Source: VRUE01 sp963697805 (GTDB lineage: Bacteria > Actinomycetota > Thermoleophilia > Solirubrobacterales > 70-9). Taken from it: a stretch of 64,000 nucleotides of DNA. Under the pieces are notes generated by a model. It did no database searches, was not told where the DNA came from, and was given only the letters and a program-made list of their open reading frames with translations. Positions 57,324 to 64,000 of this stretch are shown here, one piece after another. Position 1 is the stretch's first letter. Each line of letters starts with the position of its first letter. The translations under genes and the position numbers were made by a program. The stretch is from positions 620,001-684,000 of the forward strand of contig CAVOPB010000002.1 in NCBI GenBank assembly GCA_963697805.1, given 5' to 3'.

Positions 57324-58925
57324 GTGCGGTCGAGAGAGGGAACGCGTCTTCGCCTCCCCTCTCTCGGCGCCGCCGTGTGCATGATGGCGAGCGCCGCCCT
57401 CTTGCTCGGCCCGCAGCCGGGCGCGCAGGCGGCGAAGCCGGCGGTCGGGCGACTGGTCGCGCAACCCACGACGGCCGACGGCCGTCGTGGGATCGTCGTC
57501 GTCGGTGTCGTGCGCGGGCGCCGCCTTGGCCTGCAGTACGCCCGTGGCTGCAAGCGCCTGCGCCTGCGGGGCGATCGCAGACAGGGTGTGGCGACCGTGG
57601 TCCCCCGCAACCGCAAACGCTGCACGAAGCAGCGTGTGCGCCGTGGCAGACTCAGGGCCTGGGTCTGCATCGGCAGGCGATGTGACCGGCGCCGGATCCG
57701 GATCTCGCCCTTCCGCGACAGCGATGGCGACGGGCTCGGCGACCTCTACGAGCGGGCGATCCTGCACGCCTCGCCGCACAACCCGACCGAGCCCGGATCG
57801 GAGCCGCCGCCGAAGGAGCCGCTGTCGCCCCTCGCCCAGCTCGGCTGCGTTGCCAACGCCGTGAACGTGAGCTCGGCCGGCGACCTGCTCGACCAGGTCG
57901 CGGCAGGCAACGATGTCTGCGTGACCGCGCCGGTCGGCGACGTCCGCATAGAGAGCCTCGGCGACCGCGCCGGGGTGACGATCTCCAGCAAGGACAGCGA
58001 AGGCCTGATCGACCAGCTGACGGTGCAAGCCACGACGAACCTGACCGTTCAGGGCGCCCGCCTGCACTCGATCGAAATCCGCCGTGCCGACGGCACCCAG
58101 GTGCTCAGCAGCGTGATCGGCGGCACCAAATCCGAACGCATCGAAGACCAGTTGATCTTCATGCCGGAATCGAGCAGCGACGTGACCATCGAAAGCAACG
58201 ACATCGGCTGGACGGTGGCCGACAATTCAGGCAACACCGGCTACGGGTGCCGCTGCTACGGCACTCTCAACAACCTCCACTTCGTCGGGAACAAGCTCCA
58301 CGATCTCGCGGCCGATGGCTTCCAGGGCGTCGAGGGCGAAAACGTCCTGATCGACCGCAACGAGATAGGGCCCGTCGGGGCCAACCCAAGCTCGGACGAG
58401 CATTCGGACAACATCCAGATCACCGGCAACGGTCCCAACCTGCGGATCACCAACAATTGGATCCACCACCAGGGCTACTTCGAAGGCGCGGTCACGTATA
58501 ACGCCGGGTCGACGTACATCCATGGTGGGTCGAACGGCTCGCTGCTGTACGAAAACAACCTGATCGAAACCGCCCAGGGTCGGACCGAGATCTGCGGCCT
58601 CGGCACGGGTGGGACGTCGCGCTCGAACATCACGATTCGACGCAATACCTGGGTGGACGGAGGCGAGGCCTTTGACAACTTCCCCGGATTCGAGTGGGAC
58701 TGCGACTCGGGAGTGGGAAACACGGTTGAACGCAACATCGCCGTCGATCCCGACGGCGGCTTCGCCCAAGACGGCTCGGCGAGCGCGGCGGCGTTTTCGA
58801 GCAACCTGTGGGGTCAGCCATCGCTGGTCACGCTCGACGCCGATGGAAACTGCACCTCCCCCAACTGCAATCCCACGGGGCAGGAAGCGATCGGCTACCG
58901 CAAGCCCGCCGGCGTCCACTGGTAG
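57324..58925 (+). CDS. secreted right-handed beta-helix protein
   Basis: 533 residues from GTG 57324. Signal peptide (LGAAVCMMASAALLLGPQPGAQA). A strongly basic, Cys-containing domain follows (CKRLRLRGDRRQG, NRKRCTKQRVRRGRLRAWVCIGRRC). Next is the calcium-loop-like DSDGDGLGDLYERA (a thrombospondin-3/dockerin-type Asp loop) and a Pro/Glu-rich linker. From about residue 190 the beta-helix coils run (LTVQGARLHSIEIR, SDVTIESNDIGWTVADN, LNNLHFVGNKLHDLAADG, NLRITNNWIHHQG), ending with a capping region. Beta-helix proteins of this type are often polysaccharide lyases or adhesins. An active-site pattern is not evident. Confidence 0.75.
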   Translation: MRSREGTRLRLPSLGAAVCMMASAALLLGPQPGAQAAKPAVGRLVAQPTTADGRRGIVVVGVVRGRRLGLQYARGCKRLRLRGDRRQGVATVVPRNRKRCTKQRVRRGRLRAWVCIGRRCDRRRIRISPFRDSDGDGLGDLYERAILHASPHNPTEPGSEPPPKEPLSPLAQLGCVANAVNVSSAGDLLDQVAAGNDVCVTAPVGDVRIESLGDRAGVTISSKDSEGLIDQLTVQATTNLTVQGARLHSIEIRRADGTQVLSSVIGGTKSERIEDQLIFMPESSSDVTIESNDIGWTVADNSGNTGYGCRCYGTLNNLHFVGNKLHDLAADGFQGVEGENVLIDRNEIGPVGANPSSDEHSDNIQITGNGPNLRITNNWIHHQGYFEGAVTYNAGSTYIHGGSNGSLLYENNLIETAQGRTEICGLGTGGTSRSNITIRRNTWVDGGEAFDNFPGFEWDCDSGVGNTVERNIAVDPDGGFAQDGSASAAAFSSNLWGQPSLVTLDADGNCTSPNCNPTGQEAIGYRKPAGVHW

Positions 58926-58964
58926 GTGTCTTCCACGGAGCCGCGGCGCCCGGGAGACGCTGCG

Positions 58965-59417
58965 CTACTTGGGGCTGCAGGCCTTGCAGAGGCCGACGAT
59001 CGGGAAGTGGCTGAAGCGAGCCTGGTATCCGAATTGGCTCTGGATCCGACCCCGGACCCGGTCGAGCTCGGGCGGGTCGACGCTCCTCACCGTCCCGCAG
59101 CGTTCGCAGAGCAGGAACTCCTTCTCGCCTTCGCCAACCAGCATGTAGAGGCTCGGCCCGTGGCCGAGGTGCACGTGTCGGACGACCCCGAGGTTCTCGA
59201 GGCGCTCGAGGTTTCGATAGGCCGAGCTGGGCTCGAGGTCGTCGACCGGGGACTCCTCGACGATGCGCTGGGCGGAGATCGGGCCGTCGGAGGCGAACAG
59301 CGCCTCGAGCACGAGCCGACAGGCGGTCGAGACACGGTGTCCCTCGGCCCGCAGGGCCTCGTAGACCTGATCAATGTCCTCGAAGCGGCGCGTCGGGGTT
59401 TGGGCGGGGTCGGTCAT
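58965..59417 (-). CDS. Fur family metal-responsive regulator
   Basis: 150 residues from ATG 59417. Winged helix: STACRLVLEALFASDGPISAQRIVEES and SSAYRNLERLENLGVVRHVHLGHGPSLYML. The structural zinc site is Cys104/Cys107 (LLCERCGTV) and Cys144/Cys147 (GLCKACSPK). The His-rich HVHLGHG segment belongs to the sensory site of the family. Fur, Zur, Nur and PerR cannot be told apart with certainty, but it follows the nickel transporter gene by 14 bases on the same strand. Nickel sensing is therefore my best guess. It would then repress nickel uptake when the metal is abundant. Confidence 0.83.
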   Translation of the reverse strand: MTDPAQTPTRRFEDIDQVYEALRAEGHRVSTACRLVLEALFASDGPISAQRIVEESPVDDLEPSSAYRNLERLENLGVVRHVHLGHGPSLYMLVGEGEKEFLLCERCGTVRSVDPPELDRVRGRIQSQFGYQARFSHFPIVGLCKACSPK

Positions 59418-59431
59418 CAGCTCCCCGGTGG

Positions 59432-60565
59432 CTAGACGGGCTCGGAGTCCTGCAACGCCGCCGACCAGCGCTCCTCGAGGTGACCGAAATGCCATACGGC
59501 CAGCGCCAGCGCCCAGGTGAACAGGAAGAGCCCGACGATCATGAACCCGATGGTGTTGAGGTCGAGGCCGGATGCCCAATCCCAGACACCGCCGGTCAGG
59601 CTGAGCTTCTCAGAGAGGAGCGCCAGGATCTCGATCGTGCCGATCACCAGCGCGACGAAGACCGAGAGCGCTGTGATCGTCAGGTTGTAGAAGACCTTCC
59701 GCACCGGCTTCGAGAAGGCCCAGTCGTAGGCGAAGTTCATGAAGCAGCCGTCGAGCGTGTCGAGGAGACACATGCCGGCGGCGAAGAGGATCGGGAGGCA
59801 GAGGATCGCGTGGAAGGGCAGCCCCGCCCCGGCCGCACCGGCGGCGAGGAAGAGGAGCGCGACCTCGGTCGCGGTGTCGAAGCCGAGCCCGAAGAGGACT
59901 CCGATCGGGTACATCTGCCACGGCTTCGCGATCGTCTTGGTGAATCGCCGGTAGAAGCGGTTCATCAGGCCACGGTTGTCGAGCTGCCGTTCCAACTCCC
60001 GCTCGTCGTAGGTTCCTCCCCGCATCTCGCCGAGGACGCGGAGGACGCCGACGAGGATGACGATGTTGAGGGCGGCGATGATGTAGAGGAAGGTGGCCGA
60101 GACGCTGGTGCCGATCCATCCGGTCGCGCTCTGAAGGGTGGAGCCGTCGTCCTCGACCTGGCCGCTCAGCGCCCGGATCCCGATCGCGAACAGGAATGCC
60201 AGCGTGAACACGATCGTCGAGTGGCCGAGCGAGAAGAAGAAGCCGACGCTGAGCGGCTTCTGGCCCTCGTTCATCAGCTTCCGCGTCGTGTTGTCGATCG
60301 CCGAGATGTGATCGGCATCGAATGCGTGGCGGAGTCCGAGGGTGTAGGCGGTGATCCCGACGCCGACCGTGAACGCCCCCGAAGCACCGAGGCTGTAGGC
60401 ATTCGGAGCGACAAAGGCGAACAGGAGGACGAAGCCCACGACGTGGAGCCCGACGATCACGGCGGCCATGCCGAACACGCCTCGCCACTGTCCTGAGTCG
60501 AGGCTGCCCTTGATGCGGTGCCAGCGGCTCGAGCGGGACCTGACCAACGCCGTAGATGCCTCCAT
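59432..60565 (-). CDS. NiCoT family nickel/cobalt transporter
   Basis: 377 residues, eight helices. The signature HX4DH is His80-AFDA-Asp85-His86 in LGLRHAFDADHISAIDN. The other conserved blocks are FSLGHSTIVF, GVLFGLGFDTATEVALL and LPILFAAGMCLLDTLDG with FMNFAYDWAF. This is the secondary high-affinity permease family (NixA/HoxN) for Ni2+ or Co2+. With a hydrogenase cluster just downstream on the other strand, nickel supply to [NiFe] hydrogenase is the likely role. It shares an operon with the Fur-type regulator. The intergenic region at 60566-60658 is A/T-richer and holds TTGC/GCAA sequences that could be an operator. Confidence 0.92.
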   Translation of the reverse strand: MEASTALVRSRSSRWHRIKGSLDSGQWRGVFGMAAVIVGLHVVGFVLLFAFVAPNAYSLGASGAFTVGVGITAYTLGLRHAFDADHISAIDNTTRKLMNEGQKPLSVGFFFSLGHSTIVFTLAFLFAIGIRALSGQVEDDGSTLQSATGWIGTSVSATFLYIIAALNIVILVGVLRVLGEMRGGTYDERELERQLDNRGLMNRFYRRFTKTIAKPWQMYPIGVLFGLGFDTATEVALLFLAAGAAGAGLPFHAILCLPILFAAGMCLLDTLDGCFMNFAYDWAFSKPVRKVFYNLTITALSVFVALVIGTIEILALLSEKLSLTGGVWDWASGLDLNTIGFMIVGLFLFTWALALAVWHFGHLEERWSAALQDSEPV

Positions 60566-60658
60566 CTCGCCCTCCTGATGAGTGTGGGGCGGCGGTTACC
60601 CGATCTATTGCGAACGTAACGCTGCTGCAACTCTGTGTCAACAAGCCCCGGTGCGAAT

Positions 60659-60961
60659 ATGCCCGAAATGACCGGCGATGAGGAGCACGACCCGCTCGCA
60701 ACACCCGTCTTCTGTGCCGGGGCCTACAAGCCGTTCGGCGAGATCGGGATCGCGGACGCTCGCAGCCGCGCCGAGGAGCTCGGCGAAGCCGGGAGTTGGG
60801 GGCCGCTAGCGAAGGTTGCCGCGGTTGCAACCGCCTGGGTGGAGCTCGCCGATCGGATGAAGGCGGAGGGGGTCATTCGCGTCGCCGACCTCGATCGAGA
60901 GGAGGCACTTGCCTTCGCCCGTCGCCTCTGGGTCGTTCCTCCCCGGGGCTCGCTGCTCTGA
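60659..60961 (+). CDS. small protein of unknown function, between nickel transporter and hyp genes
   Basis: 100 residues from ATG 60659 (MPEMTGDEEHDPLATPVFCAG). It contains CAGAYKPFGEIGIADARSRAEELGEAGSWGPLAKVAAVATAWVELADRMKAEG in order, a mostly helical chain with one Cys, then VADLDREEALAFARRLWVVPPRGSLL. No family is recognised. It stands divergent from the nickel transporter and 134 bases before hypC, with a strong promoter between it and hypC. It may be a member of the hydrogenase locus or an independent gene. Confidence 0.55.
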   Translation: MPEMTGDEEHDPLATPVFCAGAYKPFGEIGIADARSRAEELGEAGSWGPLAKVAAVATAWVELADRMKAEGVIRVADLDREEALAFARRLWVVPPRGSLL

Positions 60962-60970
60962 CCCCGGTCC

Positions 60971-61000
60971 TTGACACGGACCCCCGGGCCGGGATATACC
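60971..61000 (+). promoter_or_regulatory. sigma-A-type promoter of the hyp operon
   Basis: TTGACA (60971-60976), an 18-base spacer and TATACC (60995-61000) form the best housekeeping promoter match in the window, 95 bases before the hypC start. The spacer is extremely GC-rich (CGGACCCCCGGGCC). The transcript would begin near 61007 and carry a leader of about 90 bases. Confidence 0.6.
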
Positions 61001-61095
61001 GACCAATCAGGCGGAGCCTCCCTGATGGCTCGCCCCCTGTATTCGTTTTCGTTTGCGAGCCACCGGGTACTGACTCCCGCAACGACGGAGAGGTT

Positions 61096-61374
61096 ATGTG
61101 CCTCGCAATCCCGGGTCAGATCATTGAAATGGTCGACGACGCCAATCGGCTCGCCAAGGTCGATGTGGCCGGAGTCCGCCGCACGGTCAACGTCGGGCTC
61201 CTCGACGAGGGCGGCGAAAGCGCCGTCCCCGGCGATTGGGTGCTGATCCACGTCGGTTTCGCGCTGTCCAAGGTCGACGAGGAGGAGGCGATTGCCACCC
61301 GGGAGCTGTTGCAGGGCATGGGCGCCGACTACGAGCAGGAGCTGGAAGAGCTGAAGGCGAGCGCGATCGAATGA
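61096..61374 (+). CDS. hypC: hydrogenase maturation protein HypC
   Basis: 92 residues from ATG 61096, with GGAGAGG upstream. It opens with MCLAIPGQII, the family signature; Cys2 becomes N-terminal after Met removal and holds the iron ligand complex. GDWVLIHVGFALSKVDEEEA is the conserved second block. It carries Fe(CN)2CO between HypD and the hydrogenase large subunit precursor, in the cytosol. It follows a good promoter and starts the hyp operon. A slightly long acidic tail (YEQELEELKASAIE) is within family range. Confidence 0.95.
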   Translation: MCLAIPGQIIEMVDDANRLAKVDVAGVRRTVNVGLLDEGGESAVPGDWVLIHVGFALSKVDEEEAIATRELLQGMGADYEQELEELKASAIE

Positions 61375-61390
61375 GGCAAGGGAGCTAGCA

Positions 61391-61615
61391 ATGCCGAGCC
61401 CCGCACAGGACTGCGACCACACCACCGGTTGCATCACCTGCGGGGATGAGGCGGTTGCGATGGAGGTGCTCCGCGTCGACGCCGGCCGCGGCCTGGCGCT
61501 CTGCGCGGCCGAGGATAGTCAGAGGAGCACGGTCGAGACGGCACTGGTCGAGCCGGTCGAGACCGGAGACCGGCTGCTGGTCCACGCCGGGACTGCGATC
61601 GGGAGAGCGTCATGA
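61391..61615 (+). CDS. HypC/HupF-like small protein with a cysteine-rich N terminus
   Basis: 74 residues. The second half has the HypC-like barrel (VLRVDAGRGLALCAAEDSQRSTVETALVEPVETGDRLLVHAGTAIGRAS, seen as strands ending in the GDxLLVHAG block). The N terminus lacks MCxxxP and instead has CDHTTGCITCGDEAV with Cys8, Cys14 and Cys17, likely a metal-binding knot. Paralogs like this sit beside hypC in some actinobacterial hydrogenase clusters. The role is probably in iron-ligand delivery to a particular hydrogenase. It is coupled to hypD (ATGA overlap). Confidence 0.75.
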   Translation: MPSPAQDCDHTTGCITCGDEAVAMEVLRVDAGRGLALCAAEDSQRSTVETALVEPVETGDRLLVHAGTAIGRAS

Positions 61616-62727
61616 AATTCGTCGAGGAGTTCCGCGACGCCGAGCTCGGCAAGGTCCTCGCCGGTGAGATCGTCGCCGCGGTCGACCCCGGGCGCCACTA
61701 CCAGCTGATGGAGGTCTGCGGTGGGCACACCCACTCGATCTACCGCTACGGGGTCGACGACCTGTTGCCCGAGAACGTCGAGCTGGTCCATGGCCCGGGC
61801 TGCCCGGTCTGCGTGATCCCGATGGGGAGAGTCGACGACGGGATAGCGATCGCCCGCAACGACGGTGTGATTTTCACCTGCTTCGGCGACATGATGAGGG
61901 TGCCCGGTTCCGAGCAGTCCCTGCTCGAGGCCAAGGCCGAGGGTGCGGACGTGCGGATGGTCTACTCGCCACTGGACGCGCTGCGGATCGCCAAGGCGAA
62001 CCCCGATCGCGACGTCGTCTTCTTCGCGATCGGATTCGAGACGACGGCGCCCTCGACCGCGCTGACGATGAAGCGGGCGAAGGCCGAGGGCGTCTCGAAC
62101 TTCTTCTGCATGTGCAACCACGTGACGATCGTGCCGCCGCTGCGGGCGCTGCTCGACTCACCCGATCTGCGGTTGGACGGCTTCATCGGCCCGGGCCACG
62201 TCTCAACCGTAGTCGGCGCCAGGCCGTTCGAGTTCATTCCGGCCGACTACGGCAGGCCGGTCGTGATCTCGGGATTCGAGCCGCTCGACATCCTCCAGAC
62301 CGTGCTGATGATCGTCAGGCAGCTCAGCGAGGGCCGCTGCGAGGTGGAGAACCAATACACGCGGGTGGTCCCCTACGAGGGCAACCTGCGGGCCCTCGAG
62401 GTGATGTCGGAGGTCTTCGAACTGCGATCGCACTTCGAGTGGCGGGGGCTGGGTTTCATCTCGCAGAGCGCCCTGAAGCTCTCCGACGCCTACTCGGACT
62501 TCGACGCCGAGCAGCGCTACGCCGTCCCGGGCGTGCGGGTCGCCGATCCCAAGGCCTGCCAGTGCGGGGAGGTGCTGAAGGGCGTGATCAAGCCCTGGGA
62601 GTGCAAGGTGTTCGGCACCGCCTGCACCCCCGAGCACGCGATCGGCACCTGCATGGTGTCCCCCGAGGGCGCCTGCGCCGCCTACTACAACTACGGCCGA
62701 TTCGCCAGCGAGAGGGCGGTGGTCTGA
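61612..62727 (+). CDS. hypD: hydrogenase maturation protein HypD
   Basis: 371 residues; ATG overlaps the previous stop. The conserved Cys are in MEVCGGHTHSIYRYG (Cys36) and GPGCPVCVIP (Cys64, Cys67), the site where iron receives CN and CO. Family blocks IGFETTAPSTALT, FIGPGHVSTVVG and SGFEPLDILQTVLMIVRQ follow. The C-terminal 4Fe-4S cysteines are in ACQCGEVLKG, WECKVFGTACTPEHAIGTCMVSPEGACAAYY. Full length and motifs intact. It builds the Fe(CN)2CO unit with HypC and HypE. Next gene 3 bases later. Confidence 0.96.
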   Translation: MKFVEEFRDAELGKVLAGEIVAAVDPGRHYQLMEVCGGHTHSIYRYGVDDLLPENVELVHGPGCPVCVIPMGRVDDGIAIARNDGVIFTCFGDMMRVPGSEQSLLEAKAEGADVRMVYSPLDALRIAKANPDRDVVFFAIGFETTAPSTALTMKRAKAEGVSNFFCMCNHVTIVPPLRALLDSPDLRLDGFIGPGHVSTVVGARPFEFIPADYGRPVVISGFEPLDILQTVLMIVRQLSEGRCEVENQYTRVVPYEGNLRALEVMSEVFELRSHFEWRGLGFISQSALKLSDAYSDFDAEQRYAVPGVRVADPKACQCGEVLKGVIKPWECKVFGTACTPEHAIGTCMVSPEGACAAYYNYGRFASERAVV

Positions 62728-62730
62728 GCG

Positions 62731-63822
62731 ATGGCCGACGCCGCCGTCAGCGATCGCGAGCAGCGGATCCTCGAAATCATCGAGACGACCCGCGCCAAGC
62801 GGCCGAAGTTCAAGGATTCCCAGGTGACGATGTCCCACGGGGCAGGCGGCAAGGCGACGCAGACCCTGATCGAGGGACTGTTCGCGCCTGCCTTCGCCTC
62901 GGCCGCGCTCGAGGAGCTCGGCGACGCCGGCGCGATCGAGGTCGACGGCGCGCGGCTTGCGATGACGACCGACAGCTTCGTGGTCAAGCCGATCCGCTTC
63001 CCCGGCGGCTCGATCGGCGACCTCGCGGTGAACGGGACCGTCAACGACCTCGCGGTCTCGGGGGCGCGTCCGCTGGCGCTCAGCCTCTCGCTGATCCTCG
63101 AGGAGGGCCTCGGCGCGGACGTCCTGCGGGCCGAGGTCGAGGCGATCGCGGCGGCGGCAGCGGTGGCCGGGGTGGAGATCATCGCCGGCGACACCAAGGT
63201 GGTCGAACGGGGCAACGCCGACGAGATGTACGTATGCACGAGCGGGGTCGGCGCGGTCGACCCGAGGGCGGCGCTCTCGACCGGCGCGATCCGGCCCGGA
63301 GATCGGATCCTCATCTCGGGGCCGATCGGCGCTCACGGCACGGCGATCATGCTGGCCCGGGGCGAGTTCGAGCTCGACGCTGACATCGAGTCGGATACTC
63401 GCTCGCTGTGGCCGGCCGCCGACGCCCTGCTCGACGCCGCTGGCGATGGGCTGCGCTGCATGCGCGACGCGACGAGGGGCGGGGTGGCGACGGTGCTGAA
63501 CGAGCTGGCACGCGCATCGCAGGTGGCGATGGTCGTCGAGGAGGCAGCCGTGCCGGTCGCCCCGGCCGTCAACGGCGCCGCGGAGATGCTTGGGATCGAC
63601 CCGATGTACGTTGCGAACGAGGGCCAGCTGGTCGCGTTCGTCACGCCGGAGCAAGCGGACGCCGCGCTCGAGGCATTGCGCGCCGTCGATGGCTGTGATC
63701 AGGCAGCCGAGATCGGTGAGGTGAAGACAGAGCCGCCGGGAATGGTCCTGGTGGAGACCGCATTTGGTGGACGGAGGGTGATGGATCTTCTGGCCGGAGA
63801 CCCGCTCCCGAGGATCTGCTGA
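62731..63822 (+). CDS. hypE: hydrogenase maturation protein HypE
   Basis: 363 residues. Family blocks: MSHGAGGKATQTLIEGLFAPAF, MTTDSFVVKPIRFPGGSIGDLAVNGTVNDLAVSGARPLALSLSLILEEG, RDATRGGVATVLNELA, and the C terminus ending PRIC, whose last Cys carries the thiocarbamoyl converted to thiocyanate. The ATP-grasp-like AIR-synthase fold is complete. It makes the cyanide ligands of the hydrogenase iron from carbamoyl groups supplied by HypF, which is not in the window. It begins 3 bases after hypD and is followed 16 bases later by the hydrogenase subunit. Confidence 0.96.
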   Translation: MADAAVSDREQRILEIIETTRAKRPKFKDSQVTMSHGAGGKATQTLIEGLFAPAFASAALEELGDAGAIEVDGARLAMTTDSFVVKPIRFPGGSIGDLAVNGTVNDLAVSGARPLALSLSLILEEGLGADVLRAEVEAIAAAAAVAGVEIIAGDTKVVERGNADEMYVCTSGVGAVDPRAALSTGAIRPGDRILISGPIGAHGTAIMLARGEFELDADIESDTRSLWPAADALLDAAGDGLRCMRDATRGGVATVLNELARASQVAMVVEEAAVPVAPAVNGAAEMLGIDPMYVANEGQLVAFVTPEQADAALEALRAVDGCDQAAEIGEVKTEPPGMVLVETAFGGRRVMDLLAGDPLPRIC

Positions 63823-63838
63823 GAACGGAGGATTGACG

Positions 63839-64000
63839 ATGGCGGCAACCGAGTTCGTACCGGATCAGGCGAAAACCGAGGACATCACCGCCCATGTGAT
63901 CTGGATGACAACCGGACTGAGTTGTGACGGCGACTCCGTCGCGATGACATCCGCGGTCAACCCGAGCCTCGAGGACATCGTCACCCAGGCGATCCCGGGG
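63839..64000 (+). CDS. [NiFe]-hydrogenase small subunit (N-terminal part, cut by the window edge)
   Basis: 54 residues from ATG 63839 are seen, preceded by GAACGGAGG. The block HVIWMTTGLSCDGDSVAMTSAVNPSLEDIV has the proximal-cluster Cys in GLSCDGDS, the form used by uptake hydrogenases of actinobacteria (group 1h type). There is no twin-arginine signal at the start, which fits the actinobacterial high-affinity enzymes. The rest, and the large subunit, lie beyond the edge. The hyp genes directly upstream are transcribed with it. The subgroup is inferred from a short stretch. Confidence 0.8.
   Translation, partial: MAATEFVPDQAKTEDITAHVIWMTTGLSCDGDSVAMTSAVNPSLEDIVTQAIPG

Overview
The window is 64 kb of dense, GC-rich bacterial chromosome. 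Gene content suggests an actinobacterium of the Thermoleophilia (Solirubrobacterales-like). The grounds are many large secreted proteins mixing NHL repeats, fibronectin-like modules and basic tails, a DUF1800/DUF1501 pair, a short sigma-A, FolE2, a CX3CX2C radical SAM protein of the Rv2578c type, and many GTG/TTG starts. The assignment rests on pattern recognition, not on a search. No insertion sequence, prophage or CRISPR array was seen.

Layout. 0-7 kb: end of an unidentified gene, a secreted protein, a DUF998 membrane protein, a SnoaL-like protein, a formaldehyde-to-CO2 pair (class III alcohol dehydrogenase plus NAD formate dehydrogenase) and a CSLREX beta-helix protein. Three of these genes carry apparent single-base frameshifts. 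6.9-10.4 kb: DUF1800, Tat-exported DUF1501 and a cupredoxin, tightly packed. 10.4-22 kb: a minus-strand RTX-like protein, then a 10.6-kb run of five exported proteins, four of whose junctions overlap or nearly abut. 22-31.5 kb: tRNA-Thr, a TMEM175-like channel, family-5 uracil-DNA glycosylase, MMPL transporter, PgsA, FolE2, the principal sigma factor, an F420-type oxidoreductase, tRNA-Tyr and small exported proteins. 31.5-39.7 kb: SDR, two MerR regulators, a double-length dCTP deaminase, an MFS exporter, YtoQ, SnoaL-like, a radical SAM protein with a LexA-type box, and LigC. 39.7-46.5 kb: a minus-strand peptide-type ABC operon led by an MFS gene. 47-54 kb: HD-GYP protein, zinc alcohol dehydrogenase, GST, pterin dehydratase, ArfB-like factor, arginase-like protein and glutamate decarboxylase. 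54-57.3 kb: quinol nitric oxide reductase with two small membrane proteins. 57.3-59 kb: a secreted beta-helix protein. 59-64 kb: Fur regulator, nickel transporter, HypC, a HupF-like protein, HypD, HypE and the beginning of a [NiFe]-hydrogenase small subunit.

How the genes work together. The right end is a nickel and hydrogenase module: uptake through NiCoT, probably Fur-type control, cofactor assembly by HypC/D/E, and the hydrogenase just beyond the edge. With the NO reductase, formate dehydrogenase and formaldehyde dehydrogenase this suggests an aerobe that scavenges trace energy substrates. The 11.4-22 kb operon looks like a coherent set of exported surface proteins of unknown purpose and is the best candidate for an undescribed system.

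Besides genes, the window has several dispersed palindromes: two hairpins sharing a GTCGAGGTTGGG core, two sites sharing CGACGG(C/T)AAACGCAAA, a long palindrome inside the radical SAM gene, and a 60-bp sequence repeated (56/60) just upstream of folE2 and a GST gene.
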